In this document: positions 21,323-33,727 of the stretch, piece after piece
Layout of the letters: each line of letters starts with the position of its first letter
Numbering within the stretch: the stretch's first letter is position 1
Assembly: GCA_007115705.1 (NCBI GenBank)
Contig: QXEO01000247.1
Coordinates: 15,178,291 to 15,242,290, forward strand
Length of the DNA stretch: 64,000 nucleotides
Source: Dactylis glomerata
Lineage: Eukaryota > Streptophyta > Magnoliopsida > Poales > Poaceae
Direction of reading: 5' to 3'
Notes under the pieces: generated by a model
What the model was told of the DNA's origin: nothing
The model's database searches: none
What the model saw: the letters and a program-made list of their open reading frames with translations, nothing else
Position numbers and translations under genes: made by a program

Positions 21323-23425
21323 TCAAGTAATATCAAGTGATGAAGCATTAAGATCATAATTTTCTCTAAGAATAGAGTCAAAAAGTAATTTCTTTCTTTT
21401 CCTAGGGAAGTGTTCCATACCTTTCTTTAGTGGGAATTGATATTTGATGGTGCCTTCCCTCATATCAATGATGGCACCTACAGTTCGAAGAAAGGGTCTT
21501 CCCAAAATAATAGGACATGAAGCATGGCATTCAACGTCCATAACAAGAAAATCAACGGGAACAAGGTTATTGTTAACCACAATAAGAACATCATTAATTC
21601 TTCCCAAAGGTTTCTTCTTAGCAACATCAAAATAACACTTTTCAAGCGGTGATAAATCAAGCATGTCATAAATCTTTCTAGGCATGATAGAAATACTAGC
21701 ACCTAGATCACATAAAGCATGGCAATCAAAACCATTAACATGCATATCAATGATGGGTTCCCAACCATCTTCTAACTTCTTGGGAACAGAGGCTTTTTGC
21801 TTCAACTTTTCATCCCTAATCTTTATGAGAGCATTGGTAATATGCTTAGTAAAAGCAATATTTAAAGAACTAGCATTGGGAGTCAAAGCAAGCTTTTGCA
21901 AGAACAAAATTACTTCAGATATATTGCAGCCATCAACATCAAAATTATTAAAAGAAGTAGAGCTATCATCTCCTACACTCCAAAAAAATTCAGCACTCTT
22001 TTGAGAAAAAGTTTTGGCAGTTTTAGGCTTTTTAACACAAGGAGTGGGAGTTTTCTCTACACCAATCAAAGTAAGAGGATTGCTAGCATTAGGAGCAACA
22101 TCATTAGAGGTAGTAATGGTACATACCTTCATTTTTCTAGCCATCTCATCTTCTCTTTCCCACCTGGCATGCAATTCCGCTAACAATCTAATATTTTCAT
22201 CAATTTCAACTTGAATAGCATTAGTGGTAGCAAAAGGATCAGGCTTAGCGGACATTCTATTAACCAAAGAAGATTGCACATTAGACAATAAAGAAATATC
22301 GGTTTCAGCTTTGGAAACCTTAGCTTGCAATTCAGGAATAGCCTTGTTTAAATTTTCAAGTTGATGAATAATAGTCCTCAACAGAGCTGATTGCTCCTCC
22401 ATAGTCTTGGTGAAAGCCCTGTTCTGCTCATATTGCATCTGCATAAAATTCTTGGTAGCCTTTTCAAGTTCAAAAATTCTTTCTTCACTAGGCATTTTAG
22501 GTCTACCAAGATAGCTATTATCACCATTAGAAGGAAATGGCCTATAATTGTTACTAGCAAAATTGTTCCTATAAGCATTGTTGTTAAAATTATTGTTTCT
22601 AATGAAATTCACATCAACATGCTCTTCTTGAGCAACCAGAGAGGCCAAAGGAACATTATTAGGATCAACATGAGTCCTATCATTAGCAAGCATAGCCATA
22701 ATGGTATCAATCTTATCACTTAAGGAAGAGGTTTCCTCAACAGAATTTACCTTCTTACCTTGTGGAGCTCTCTCGGTGTGCCATTCGGAATAATTTACCA
22801 TCATGTTGTCGAGTAGCTTTGATGCGACGCCCAAGGTAAGGGACATAAAAGTGCCTCCAGCAGCTGAATCAAGTAGGTTCCTTGAAGAAAAATTCAGTCC
22901 TGCATAAAAAGTTTGGATAATCATCCAAGTAGTCAGTCCATGAGTGGGGCAATTCTTTATCATAGATTTCATTCTTTACCAAGCTTGAGCAACATGTTCA
23001 TTATCAAATTGAGTAAACTTCATAATATTGCTACGCAAAGATATAATCTTAGCAGGAGGATAGTATCTACCAATAAAAGCATCCTTACACTTAGCCCATG
23101 AATCAATACTATTCTTAGTCAAAGACAGCAACCAATCTTTAGCTTTTCCTCTCAAAGAAAAAGGAAACAACTTGAGCTTAATAATATCACTATCAATATC
23201 CTTATATTTCTGCATCTCACATAGCTCAACAAAATTGTTGAGATGAGCTGCAACATCTTCAGTACTAGCACCAGAAAATTGCTCTTTCATAACAAGGTTC
23301 AACAAAGCAGGCTTAATCTCATAAAAGTTTGCAGCAGTAGCAGGTGGTGCAATAGGAGTGCAGATAAAATCACTATTGTTTGTGCTAGTAAAGTCACACA
23401 ACTTGGTGTTTTCAGGATTGGCCAT
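21323..23425 (-). pseudogene. G3 gag-protease frame with one premature stop
   Basis: The ATG at 23425 opens a gag frame in which KLKLFPFSLRGKAKDWL and the AFIGRYYPP stretch are typical of gypsy retrotransposon gag. A TAA at 22978-22976 interrupts it. The same frame continues to 21323 through an asparagine-rich linker and a retropepsin-like domain. The catalytic CDLGASISIMP is at about 21715-21685 and the usual ILGRPFL flap region follows. No zinc knuckle is evident. The single stop is the only break I see. It would cut the product inside gag, so this copy probably needs proteins from a relative. Reverse transcriptase never follows, which suggests the source lineage already lacked it. Confidence 0.88.
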
Positions 23426-23594
23426 TTCAGCAAAACGAAAGTAAACAAGTAAAAACAACTACCAAGGATTCTATTTTTTTTTTGGGTTTTTGATAAAAAG
23501 CGATACAGGTAAAATAAATAAAGTAAAGCAAAACAATAAAACAAAGTAAAGGATGTGTGTGCGAAAACTCCCCTCGCAGAAGTCTTCTCTTCCT

Positions 23595-23611
23595 CCCCGG
23601 CAACGGCGCCA
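23595..23611 (-). other. Primer binding site of G3, tRNA-Asp type
   Basis: The minus strand reads TGGCGCCGTTGCCGGGG, complementary over 17 bases to the 3' end of plant tRNA-Asp. It lies 10 bases inside the 5' LTR. Confidence 0.85.
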
Positions 23612-23621
23612 GGAAATTAGC

Positions 23622-25217
23622 TGATGCGGCCGAGTTGATGTGGGAGCAGACTGTCCTTGTGCGTGGTGGATAACCAGCCCGTTGGGAAGCCCAAGAGGAA
23701 GGTATGATGAGTATAGCAGCTAGTTTTCCCTCAGTTAAGAAACCAAGGTTTAATATCGATCAGGAGAGGAGAGACAAATGACTGAAGGTGATGCGGAACC
23801 TGCACACACACAACCAAGTACTTTGTTCCCAACTTGCGATGAGGTTGTCAATCTCACCGGTTTGCTTGAAACAAAGATTATGAGCGTATCGAGTGGAAAA
23901 CAATATAGTATGCGAGTAAAGTAAACAGTGCGAGTAAAGTAAACAGGTGATAGCAATATGATGGAAATAGGACCGGGGTCCATAGTTCACTAGTGGTGTC
24001 TCTCCATAGATAAATAACACATGCTGGGTAAACAAATTACAGTTGGGCAATTGATAGAATAGAGATAAACGTGATATGTCAAGAAGATCACTATGAGATT
24101 TACTCTGGGCATTACAACAAAATACATAGACCGTCATCCAACTGCATCTATGACTAATAATCCACTTGTGGTGAATCAATCCGAGATCTCCACAAGTATT
24201 AAGTTGCGAACAACAGATAATTGCATTAAGCAAAGTGTGTAATGTAAACAAAGCATATGCCCTTGAGCATATGAATGTTGTTTTCTCCCTAGTAGCAACA
24301 GCACATCTACAACCTTAGAGGTTTCTGTCACTCCCCCAGATTAAATAGAGGCATGAACCCACTATCGAGCATAAATACCCCCTCTTGGAGTCACTAGCAA
24401 CTACTCGGCCAAGATAGCTACTAACAACGGAAAGCATGCAAGATCATAAACAACATAGAGATAACAAAAGATAATATTTAGTACAGCAACTTAATCATAA
24501 ACACCAATATTCATCGGATCCCAACAAACCAAACATGTAGAATTACATAACGGTGATCTCAATCATGTAGGGCAGCTCATGAGATCTAAACATGAAGCAC
24601 ATGGTGGAGAAGACAACCATCTAGCTACTGCTATGGACCCATAGTCCAAGGTAGACTACTCACTCATCGCTCTGGAGGCAAGCATGGCGATGAAGAAGAC
24701 CTCGAATGGCGATTCCCCTCTCCGACAGGGTGCCGGGAAGAGCTTCTGGACCCTCCCGATCTTCGGGTCGACGGTGGCGGCGGATCGCGATGTGTTCTGG
24801 AAAATTGATTGGGTACTTAGGTTTTTTTAGTCGGGGGGTCTTTATAGGCGAAGGGGCGATGTCAGAGGAGGAGCCAGGCGCCCTCACGTGGGGCCCGCGC
24901 GGCCAGGGGCCTGGCCGCGCCACCCCTGCGTGTGGGGCCCTGGTGGCCCCCCTCCTACTCTCCTTCGGATCTCTGGAAGCTTCCGGGTAAAATAAGACTT
25001 CAGGAACTTGTTTCGTCCAATTCCGAGAATATTTCCTGTGTATCACTTCTGAAACACAAAAACAGCAGAAAACAGGGAACTAGCACTGTGGCAACTCATT
25101 AATAGGTTAGTTCCGGAAAATGCATAAAAGTGCCATGAAGTGTAACGAAACAATAGACAAATGGTGTAAAAACAAGCATAGAGCATAAAAAATTATAGAT
25201 ACGTTGGAGACGTATCA
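23622..25217 (-). repeat. 5' LTR of G3
   Basis: Partner of 16901-18496, 1596 bp, beginning TGATGCGGCC and ending GAGACGTATCA in plus orientation, directly followed by GCAAG. Confidence 0.92.
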
Positions 25218-25222
25218 GCAAG

Positions 25223-27405
25223 CTCTTGTCATTGTAAGTATATATGTATCATCGAGAACTGCCAATGGGGTACCTCCGTGCCTGATCACATGGAACAAGC
25301 CCATATCAAAATGACAGGACAAACAGACAACGAACACCTCAGCATCTCTTTTATTTATCATTGGTATAGCTTTTTATTTTGAGATGCGTCGTCGAATGTT
25401 CACTATGGGCATGCTATAAATTTCCACCATGAATTATGTATGGCTTAGATTGGCGGCCCAGGTGTTTCTCTAACACATATACAAACTCCATGATCCCGCA
25501 AGATTTCCAATTTATTTCAATCACGAGTATCCATAAACAAAAGATCACGATATCAACTCAATAAGAAGTGCAATTTTGAAAGCTTGCCCCATGATGGCAT
25601 GGCTGGGCTAATTTCTAAATTATAACTTGCAAGCATAACAACTCAACATAAGAGAGCCACAATGTCAAAATTTTAAGAACGAGAAAAGTAAAGTGTGCCA
25701 TCAGGTTCGTGAGAGCTTTACTGACCAATTTCCGCATAACACCAAAAAAGTTTAATTTGAAGGATAGATAAAAGCAAGTCAAATGTACTTTGGAATAGCA
25801 AATTGCTAATAGGTATGTATGGTGGACACAATGGAACAACTTGGTTTTTAGGAGTTGGATGCACGAGTAGAGCTCATACTCAGTACAAAATGAGGGCTAG
25901 CAAAATACTGGGAGCGACCAACTAAGAGAGCAATAACAGCCATAATCATGCATAGCGACAAAACATCATTAAGAGAAGCATAAAATGGCATCAAAAGACA
26001 AAAACTAAATGATCATAAACGCTTATGGAGACTTTCTATGAGTCAAACATGTGTAAGCATGCGCCAAGTCAACCCAAATAAAGCATCAAGGAGAAAACCA
26101 AATTAATGCTTCCAAATAACAAAAACAACGCATGATTTTTTCAAAGGCTCATTAAGCAATCTCAGTCATTTGAGACAAGTCATGCTACAGCAAAACCACT
26201 AAGCATACTATCAAAACGACATGACATGAAAAAGTCTAAGCCGCAGTCTAAACAAGCTCCTTTTTGTACCATTTTTTTGCATGAAATTTTTTCTCTTTTT
26301 CAACACCATTCGAACCTTTTTAAAACAACTCTTTTGATAAAAACCAACATGGACCAGAGGTCAAAATTCACCTTGATATAAAGATAAAACAAGATCTGAA
26401 CAAAAATCAAGGCAAAAAATAAAAACTAAATGCAGTTCTAGAAAAAGAGAATACTCATTAAACGATAAAGTGAAAAATGGAGTGTTCTTGGCAAATGAAA
26501 AGCAAGGCAACTTCTCCAAAAGAAATTTGTTGGGGTCCAACCCTTTATTGCAGCAAACAAAACTAAACAAAACTGAAAATTGAAGACAACACGCTCCAAG
26601 AAAAACACATAGTGCATGAAGCAATAAAAATATAGTGTGTTGAAAGGTGACCTAATTTTTGCCGATGAAGAAGGAGTGCCTCGGGGGCATCCCCAAGCTT
26701 TGATGCTTGTACCTCTTGGATATTTCTTGGGGTGTGTGGGAATCCCCAAGCTTGATCTTTTGTCCATTCTTCAACTCATCTCATCATTCTCCAATCCCTA
26801 CACTTGAAAACTTCCTTCATACAAAACTCAACACAATTCTATTAGCAACATTAGTGTAAGCATAATAATGAATCAACCCCTTTTTGGTTCATATTTCAAC
26901 TCAAAACCACCACATATAAATCATATACTACTATAGCAACTTCCCCAAAAGTTCTATGATCAAAAAAATTCAAAAAGAAAGCGATAGAAAGGCAAACACA
27001 AATAGTGGCAGAAATCTATCAAAACAGAACAGCTGACAAAGGTCGATTTTTTGAGGGTTTTCTGTTGCTCAAATCAAAAAGTGTAAAACTAATGAAAGTT
27101 TGGATATAACCTGGGGCATATGCACAAGAAATCGCAGGTCAAAAAGATATTTTGAGAATTGTCACGAATTTTTACGGTGCAGCACCGAAATCTGTTTCAG
27201 GACAGCAACATCCCCAAATCTTACCTCACTCAAATTAGAGGTTTCTCTTGGCACAAAAATGAAATAAAAAGGATAAGGAGTGGTTATTACAGTAGTAATA
27301 ACTTCCAAGACTCAAATAAAATAAAAGAACTGAAAGTAAAATAATGGGTTATCTTCCAAGAGTGCTTTTCTTTAACGCCTTTGAGCTAGGCGCAGAAAGT
27401 GCGAA
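25223..27405 (-). other. G2 non-coding 3' half, part beyond the G3 insertion
   Basis: This continues G2 from 16900. It aligns with G3 19131-21322 and X 46670-48850. It keeps one perfect internal polypurine-like motif (26687-26700) and a second decayed one near 26741. Confidence 0.82.
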
Positions 27406-27999
27406 TCAAGTAATATCGAAAGAAGCATTAAGATCCATTGCAGAAGTCTTTTCAACAATAAATTGAATTGTGTCCAAATGAGTTTTTGAGGATCCCTTGT
27501 GATCACGCTTTGGTACACTACTTTCATCAAAAAGATTTTTAGGACAAATCCAATTAAAATTCTTTTCCAAAGCTTCATGCATTCCTACAAGTTTGCAAGA
27601 TATTGGTACTTTGAAATCTTCTTTGGTTGTACCAACAACATTAACAGGCGAACCAAGCATATTAAAACGCTTAGAAACTTTCCTAGATTCAATGGCAACA
27701 TCTCTAAATTCTCTACGCAAAGTCTCCAAGATAAAATATTTCTTTTTGGAGTCTTCAATATCATGAAGCTTAAGAAATATGTGTTGCATAAAAGGATTAA
27801 GGCTAGCAAACCTAGTTTCCAACATGTGAACTAAATAAGCAGAAGCAACTTCATAACTAGGAGCAAGCTCAGCCAAAGATTTATCCTCAACATCTTTATG
27901 CATGCTAATATGATTAAAGAACTCCTCAATATTATTTTTCCCAATAATAGAACCACTACCTACTGAGAAGTCCTCCAAAGCATACTTAGGGAACAACAT
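27406..27999 (-). CDS. Unrecognised 197-aa protein of element G2
   Basis: An ATG-started frame on the minus strand occupies the place where G3 has gag-protease and X has its large gag-like gene. The product starts MLFPKYALEDFSVGSGS and is acidic to neutral, with no zinc knuckle, protease triad, transmembrane segment or other motif I know. Its last residues (DLNASFDIT) closely match the C-terminus of the G3 frame (DLNASSLDIT). That places the joint between swapped and shared sequence just before the stop codon. The intact frame in an otherwise decayed element suggests it was coding when G2 inserted. It could be a truncated gag relative or a captured gene. I cannot tell which. Confidence 0.6.
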   Translation of the reverse strand: MLFPKYALEDFSVGSGSIIGKNNIEEFFNHISMHKDVEDKSLAELAPSYEVASAYLVHMLETRFASLNPFMQHIFLKLHDIEDSKKKYFILETLRREFRDVAIESRKVSKRFNMLGSPVNVVGTTKEDFKVPISCKLVGMHEALEKNFNWICPKNLFDESSVPKRDHKGSSKTHLDTIQFIVEKTSAMDLNASFDIT

Positions 28000-28151
28000 A
28001 ATGAACTAAGAGTAATAAAGTAACAACTATAAAGGATACTAATTTTTTTTGTATTTTTGATAAAACGATGCAAGCAAAAATAAAGTAAGCAAAACAAAAA
28101 ACAAAGTAAAGGATGTGCGTGCGAAACTCTCCTCGCAGAAGTCTTCTTTTT

Positions 28152-28168
28152 CCCCGGCAACGGCGCCA
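28152..28168 (-). other. Primer binding site of G2, tRNA-Asp type
   Basis: TGGCGCCGTTGCCGGGG on the minus strand, 11 bases inside the 5' LTR. It is identical to the G3 site. Confidence 0.85.
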
Positions 28169-28179
28169 GAAAAATAGCT

Positions 28180-29813
28180 TGATGCGGGCAGGATAACCAC
28201 CCAGTTGGGAACCCCAAGAGGAAGGTATGATGAGAAGAGTAGCAAGTTTTGCCTCAATAAGAAACCGAGGTTTGTCGATCCAGTAGGAAAAAGCCAAACT
28301 TGAGAAGGTGATGCTTGCTAGCTTCGTGACACTCCAGCAAGGGCGCCATTTACGACTCTTGTTGGTGCGTCTTCAATTAGTAGCAACGTGGAACCTGCAC
28401 ACAACACAACCAAGTGCTTTGCTCCCAACTTACGATGAGGTTGTCAATCTCACCGGTTTGCTGTAAACAAAGGTATGAGCGTATCGAGTGGAAAATAGTA
28501 GTAGTATGCAAGAAAATAAACAGTGCGAGTAAAAGTAAAACGGTGTAACAATGTAAAGGAAATTGAACCGGGGTCCACAGTTCACTAGTGGTGTCTCTCC
28601 ATATGATAAAATAACACATGCTGGGTAAACAAATTACAGTTGGGCAACTGATAGAATAAAGACAACGTGCATATGTCACGAGGATCATTATGAGATTTAC
28701 TCTGGGAATTACAACAAAATACATAGACCGCCATCCAACTACATCTATGACTAATAATCCACCCACGGGGATATCGTCCGAACACCCCACGAGTATTAAG
28801 TTGCGAACAACAGATAACTGCATTAAGTAAAGTGTGTAATGTAAACAAAACGAATGTCTTTGGACACAAGAATGTTGTTTTCTCCCTAGTGGCAACAACA
28901 CATCTATAATCTTAGAGGTTTCTGTCACTCCCCCAGATTAAATAGAGGCATGAACCCAACTATCGAGCATAAATACCCCCTCTTAGAGTCACTAGTATCT
29001 ACTTGGCCAAGATAGCTACTAACAACGGAGAGCATGCAAGATCATAAACAACATAGAGATAACATAAGATAATATTCAGCACATCAACTTAATATAACAC
29101 CAATATTCATTGGATTCCAACAAACACAACATGTAGAATTACACAAAGATGATCTCGATCATGTAAGGCAGCTCACGAGATCTAAACATGAAGCACATGG
29201 TGGAGAAGATAACCATCTAGCTACTGTTATGGACCCATAGTCCAAGGTAGACTACTCACACATCGTGCCGGAGGTAAGCATGGCGATGAATAAGACCTCT
29301 GGTGGCGATTCCCCTCTCTGGCAGGGTGTTGGGAAGAGCTTCTGGACCCTCCCGATCTCGGATCGATGACGGCGGCGGATCGCGATGTGTTTCTGGAAAA
29401 TTGATCGGGTATTTAGGTTTTTCCCGTCAGGGGGGTCTTTATAGGCGAAGGGGCGGTGCTAGAGGTGGGCCAGGGGGCCCTCACCATAGGGCGGCGTGGG
29501 CCAGGGGCAGGTCGCGCCCCCTGGTGGTGTGGCCGCCCTGTGGCCCCCCTTCGTCTCCTCTTCAGACTTCTGGAAGCTTCATTAAATAATAGGATGCTCG
29601 GCTTTTGTTTCGTCCAATTCCGAGAATATTTCCTGTGTAACTTTTCTGAAACACAAAAACAGCAGAAAACAGAGAACTGGCACTGTGGCATCTTGTTAAT
29701 AGGTTAGTTCCGAAAATGCATAAAAACGCCACGAAGTGTAACAAAACACTAAGCAAATGATGTAAGAACAAGCATGGAGCATCAAAAATTATAGATACGT
29801 TTGAGACGTATCC
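28180..29813 (-). repeat. 5' LTR of G2
   Basis: 1634 bp, partner of 14532-16165. In plus orientation the last base is C where A is expected (GACGTATCC). The target duplication GTACC follows directly, so the terminal base has mutated. Confidence 0.9.
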
Positions 29814-29818
29814 GTACC

Positions 29819-30389
29819 AAATGGGCATATCGGAACATTACTCCACCATAATTTGGGAATGTCCTCTTGTTCCCTCACTTCATTATGTCAGGGCATGGTT
29901 TGGTAATTTTAGTTTAGAAGACACAAATTTTTTCAAGTGATTGAACAAATTTACAAACAAGTTGTATAGTCATGTTAATCAACTCTCATAAATGTTTATA
30001 ATCAAGTTTTGCGAAATTCACAAAAGTTTATTTTCCTTTATAATTTTCAACAAATTCAAGAAATTCCATCAACTTAATTTATTATTCCATCATTCCAAAT
30101 TTTTTGGATGTCACATTGACATACCCAAGACAATACCTATTGTTTGGTCTTATGGCCAGTGGAATATACTCATTAACGCCTTCAGGGTTGTCTGGTCTTA
30201 TTGCCAGTGTAATGTACTCATTAATGCCTCCAAAGAAGGCAGGGCCCTTTAGACCTCAAAATACCCATGGACTTAGTTGCTTCCAAATTCGCTACCATAC
30301 CTACATACATATACCCAACTTAATTGTCACGCCTCGAGATAGGACCTAGTCGTGACAGCCGCCACATATGTATACCCATATGATTATAG
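29819..30389. other. Unassigned spacer between the two retrotransposon stacks
   Basis: Old target DNA lying between G2 and X. It holds a local tandem duplication (30142-30229) and no recognised gene. Confidence 0.5.
30142..30229 (+). repeat. Two-copy tandem duplication, about 49-bp period
   Basis: GGTCTTATGGCCAGTGGAAT..ACTCATTAACGCCT is repeated as GGTCTTATTGCCAGTGTAAT..ACTCATTAATGCCT, with four differences in about 39 aligned bases. Confidence 0.8.
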
Positions 30390-30394
30390 ACATG

Positions 30395-31886
30395 TGATAC
30401 GTCTCAAACGTATCTATAATTATTGATGCTCTATGCTTGTTTTTACACCATTTGCCTTGTGTTTCGTTACACTTCGTGGCGTTTTTATGCGATTTCCAGA
30501 ACTAACCTATTAACAAGTCGCCACAGTGCCAGTTCCCTGTTTTCTGTTGTTTTTGTGTTTCAGAAGTGATACACAGGAAATATTCTCAGAATTGGACGAA
30601 ACCAAAGCCAGAAGTCTTATTTTTCCCGGGAGCATCCAGACATCCGAAGAGAGGAAGGAGAGGGGCCACAGGCCACCCTCACATAGGGCTGGCGCGGCCC
30701 AGGCCCTGGCCGCGCCACCCTAGTGTGAGGGGGCCTGGGGCCACCTTTGACATCGCCCCTTCGCCTATGTAAAGCCTCGGGACGGAAAACCCTAAAGGAG
30801 TCGGCAATTTTCCAGAAACAGTTCCGCAGCTCCGCCGCCGCCACCGACGAATTTCGGGGGACAGAAGTCTCTGTTTCGGCACCCTGCCGGGACGGGGAAG
30901 TGCCCCCGGAGCCATCTCCATCGGTCTCCATCGCCGTCTCCGCCGTCTCCATCGACCTCACCGCCATCTCCATCAACCTTGCTGTCTCCTATGATGAGGA
31001 GGGAGTAGTTCATCCCCGGGGCTGAGGGCTCTACCGGTAGCTATGTGGTTCACCTCTCTCTCCCATGATGTGATCTTTATGTGATCGTGAGCTTTGTATC
31101 ATGTTGAACAAGTAGATGTTATTATTCAGATATTATGTGTACTCTAGTGATGTTATTAAAGTAATCTATTCCTCCTGCCATGGTGTAACAGTGACAGTGC
31201 GTGCATCATGGTGGTACTTGGTTTAGGCTACGATTGTGATCTCTTGTGGATTATGAGAATAATTATTGCTATGATAGTATTGAGTGATCTATTCCTCCTT
31301 TCATGGTGTAATGTTGACAGTGTGTGCACCGTGTTAGTACTTGGTCTAAGTTGCAATGATATCTATCTTGAGTTGTGATCTGATTTGGATATCTCTATGA
31401 GTGGTGTTTGTCAAGTACTTGATGAACTTTAAGGGGTGCTTCTGTAGCCACTACACAATGATTAGTGTTATTCAATAGGAGAGTAATTCAGAGTGCCATA
31501 GTGGAGAGAAGTTGTTTATTTGTTCAATCATGTTATATTGTTGGGAGTGTATCCACTAGTGAAAGTATGATCCCTAGGCCTTGTTTCCAAGCTTTGCACA
31601 CCGTTTACTTGCTGTTTTGTTACTTGTTTGCTCGCAGTGATATTTATTTTACATCACGTTTGCTACTTATAATCATCCATACCACTTGTATTTCACTATC
31701 TCTTCGCCGAACTAGTGCACCTATACATCTGACAAGTGTATTGGGTGTGTTGGGGACACAAGAGACTTTCTGTATCGTAATTGCAGGGTTGCTTGAGAGA
31801 TATAGCTTTGACCTCTAACCTCCCTGAGTTCGATAAACCTTGGGTGATCCACTTAAGGGAAACTTGCTGCTGTTCTACAAACCTCT
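30395..31886 (+). repeat. 5' LTR of X, first part (rest at 43989-44039)
   Basis: It starts TGATACGTCTC and runs to CCTCT, where the copia element inserted. The remaining 51 bases follow the copia element. The TATA box of the 3' LTR is changed here to TATGTAAA (30766-30773). Confidence 0.93.
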
Positions 31887-33216
31887 TGAAAAGGATCGTA
31901 TGAGCGACTAGAGGGGGGGGGGTGAATAGGAGCTACCCAATAATTTTAATTCTTTTCAAGTTAGGGCTAGACAAGAAGGTAAATTCTCTAGATGTGATAC
32001 TAAGTGAATTTACCTAGCGTGACAAGCAAGCTAGCAATAACTATATAAGTAAAGGCACAAGTAAAGGATAGAGGTCACCGCAATGGAGACACGAAGACAC
32101 GAGGATGTATTCCCGTAGTTCCTTCCTTGTTACGGGAAGTATGTCTACGTTGGAGAGGTGTGGTGCCACAAAGGCCACCAACGCCACAAAGGCTCACCCT
32201 ATTCTCCGGTGAACAAGCCACAAAGGCGAGTTCACGCTCCACTAAGCGATGCCCTTGAAGGCGGCACGACACCTTTACACAAAGTATTGGGGCAAGCTCC
32301 ACAACTCAATTGGAGGCTCCCAATAGGCCCACCAAGCTCTTACACACAAAGTCAAGCTTGGGGGACGGCTTCTTCCGGCTAGAAATCCGATGAATCACAC
32401 AAGTAACAAGCCCCTCAACAAAGAGAGGGGGGAAATCAAATCGCCTTGGTGGAAGTGTAGATCTAGGTCTTCTCCCTCAAATCCCAAAAGGGCTTTGAGT
32501 TCTATTGGCTAGGGAGAGAGAACTTGAGCTTTGAAGCTTTGGAACAATGGAGGAGAGAGAGTAGAAGCCGCAGCCTTCACTTGGGGAAGAAGAAGGCTTT
32601 ATATACTCCTCCTCGAAATGTAGCCGTTGCTAGTCGACTAGGGCCGGAGTCTCCGGCCAGGAGGGCCGGAGTCTCCGCCCTAAGTGACTCCAGGGCCGGA
32701 GTCTCCGGCCAGAGACAGAAGTCTCCGGCCCAACTCCGGCCTGGTCACTGCATAGACCAACTCCTTAGCAAACCCTAACCCAGCCAGAGAGACCGGAGTC
32801 TCCGGCCACTGGGACCGGAGTCTCCGCCCCACCCGGAGTCTCCGGCCAGAGACAAAAGTCTCCGGCCCAACTCCGGGCAGGTCTCTGCTTAGACCAACTG
32901 GGAGGATTGCTAGGGCGATACTCCTAGGCCGGAGTCTCCGGCCACCAGGGCCGGAGTCTCCGCCCTAGAAGTAGCAACAGCAGTACTTCGAGGATCCCCT
33001 CTCCACCAATTCCACCTTCGCGAAGCACCCTATAAGACCACTAAGCCCTAACTCCACTACTGGACTACGGGCTTCGATCTTTTCTTCCCTTTTTGGGTGA
33101 ACCTCCGCGAGATTCTGAATTAACCTAGAAAATCTGCAGAACTTAAATAGAATGGTTAATTCACCAAATGTTGTTAACAAACACCAAAATACATTTATTA
33201 GGGAAATGCCCTTTCA
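31887..33216 (-). repeat. 3' LTR of the copia element
   Basis: 1330 bp. In sense orientation it starts TGAAAGGGCATTTCCC and ends GATCCTTTTCA. It contains eight copies of the CCGGAGTCTCCG motif and two half copies. Confidence 0.93.
32641..32966. repeat. Cluster of CCGGAGTCTCCGG palindromic motifs (3' LTR)
   Basis: Eight copies of CCGGAGTCTCCG plus two half sites (AAGTCTCCGGCC) at irregular spacing of about 20-100 bp. The motif is a perfect inverted repeat around a central T or A. The same cluster recurs at 43408-43733. Confidence 0.92.
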
Positions 33217-33217
33217 A

Positions 33218-33230
33218 TCTCCCCCTTTTT
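33218..33230 (-). other. Main polypurine tract of the copia element
   Basis: The minus strand reads AAAAAGGGGGAGA, one base from the 3' LTR. Further purine tracts occur upstream on the same strand: near 33299-33307, 33363-33371, AAAGGGGGAGAAG at 33666-33678, and near 36362-36372. Confidence 0.85.
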
Positions 33231-33727
33231 GGTGTTTGATGACAACATAAGGATTTGCAAGATATAAACACAATAAAATGAAATATATAGCAAAAGCTCC
33301 CCCTACTTGTGTGCACAACACCATTTGCATTTGAACCTGAGCCACACAAGTAAGAATCATCACCCCCCCTATATATTTCACAATTATACCAATGGCAAGA
33401 AATAATATATGGGACTAACCAATAAGCATATAAGTAAGACTAACAATATAGCACACATTTAATAGTCTTACTAAGCAACATAAGAACTTAAAGTCTCACA
33501 CACATAACATACCACACACATTTAATACGGTTCAACACTAAGATAGATGAGACACAACATGAAAGTCCATGAAGTTGTGTCTCGACCAAAGCAAGGCAAA
33601 CGAAGTGCAAATCCAAATAACCATCCCCCATGCAAATCCCAACGAAGACATCCTAGTAGAGCTACTTCTCCCCCTTTGGCATCGAGACACCAAAAAGGGA
33701 AAAGAGCGATGCTACACGCCCATGAGA
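33231..33727 (-). other. Region between the third ORF and 3' LTR, with extra polypurine tracts
   Basis: Non-coding DNA with three additional G-rich purine tracts on the sense strand. Repeated tracts at this location are known in Sireviruses. Confidence 0.7.

Larger units (their letters stand above)
16901..25217 (-). mobile_element. Non-autonomous Ty3/gypsy LTR retrotransposon G3 nested in G2
   Basis: LTRs of 1596 bp each (16901-18496 and 23622-25217) are flanked by GCAAG at 16896-16900 and 25218-25222. On the minus strand the order is 5' LTR, tRNA-Asp primer site, a gag-protease frame with one premature stop, 2.8 kb of non-coding DNA, polypurine tract, 3' LTR. Reverse transcriptase, RNase H and integrase are absent. 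The LTRs differ at roughly 3 percent of sites by eye, so G3 is younger than its host G2. Confidence 0.93.
14532..29813 (-). mobile_element. Non-autonomous Ty3/gypsy LTR retrotransposon G2 (hosts G3)
   Basis: Both LTRs are 1634 bp and the element is flanked by GTACC (14527-14531 and 29814-29818). The minus-strand order is 5' LTR 29813-28180, tRNA-Asp primer site, a 197-aa ORF, a long non-coding region, polypurine tract, 3' LTR 16165-14532. G3 interrupts the non-coding part between 16900 and 25218. No protease, reverse transcriptase or integrase is present. The primer-site type and layout suggest a derivative of the Athila-like lineage (Sabrina/WHAM group); the family name is not assigned. Confidence 0.92.

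Noticed and set aside
21896..22723. Plus-strand frames of 66-110 codons in G3
   Set aside because: They are shadows of the AT-rich, asparagine-coding gag linker on the minus strand.
28152..28168. tRNA-Asp-like sequence (also 23595-23611 and 44050-44066)
   Set aside because: Only the 3' end of the tRNA is represented, just inside LTRs. These are primer binding sites, not tRNA genes.
32641..32966. Regularly recurring short motif suggestive of a CRISPR-like array
   Set aside because: Spacing is irregular, the motif is only 12-13 bp, spacers are not uniform, and the sequence is a plant LTR.
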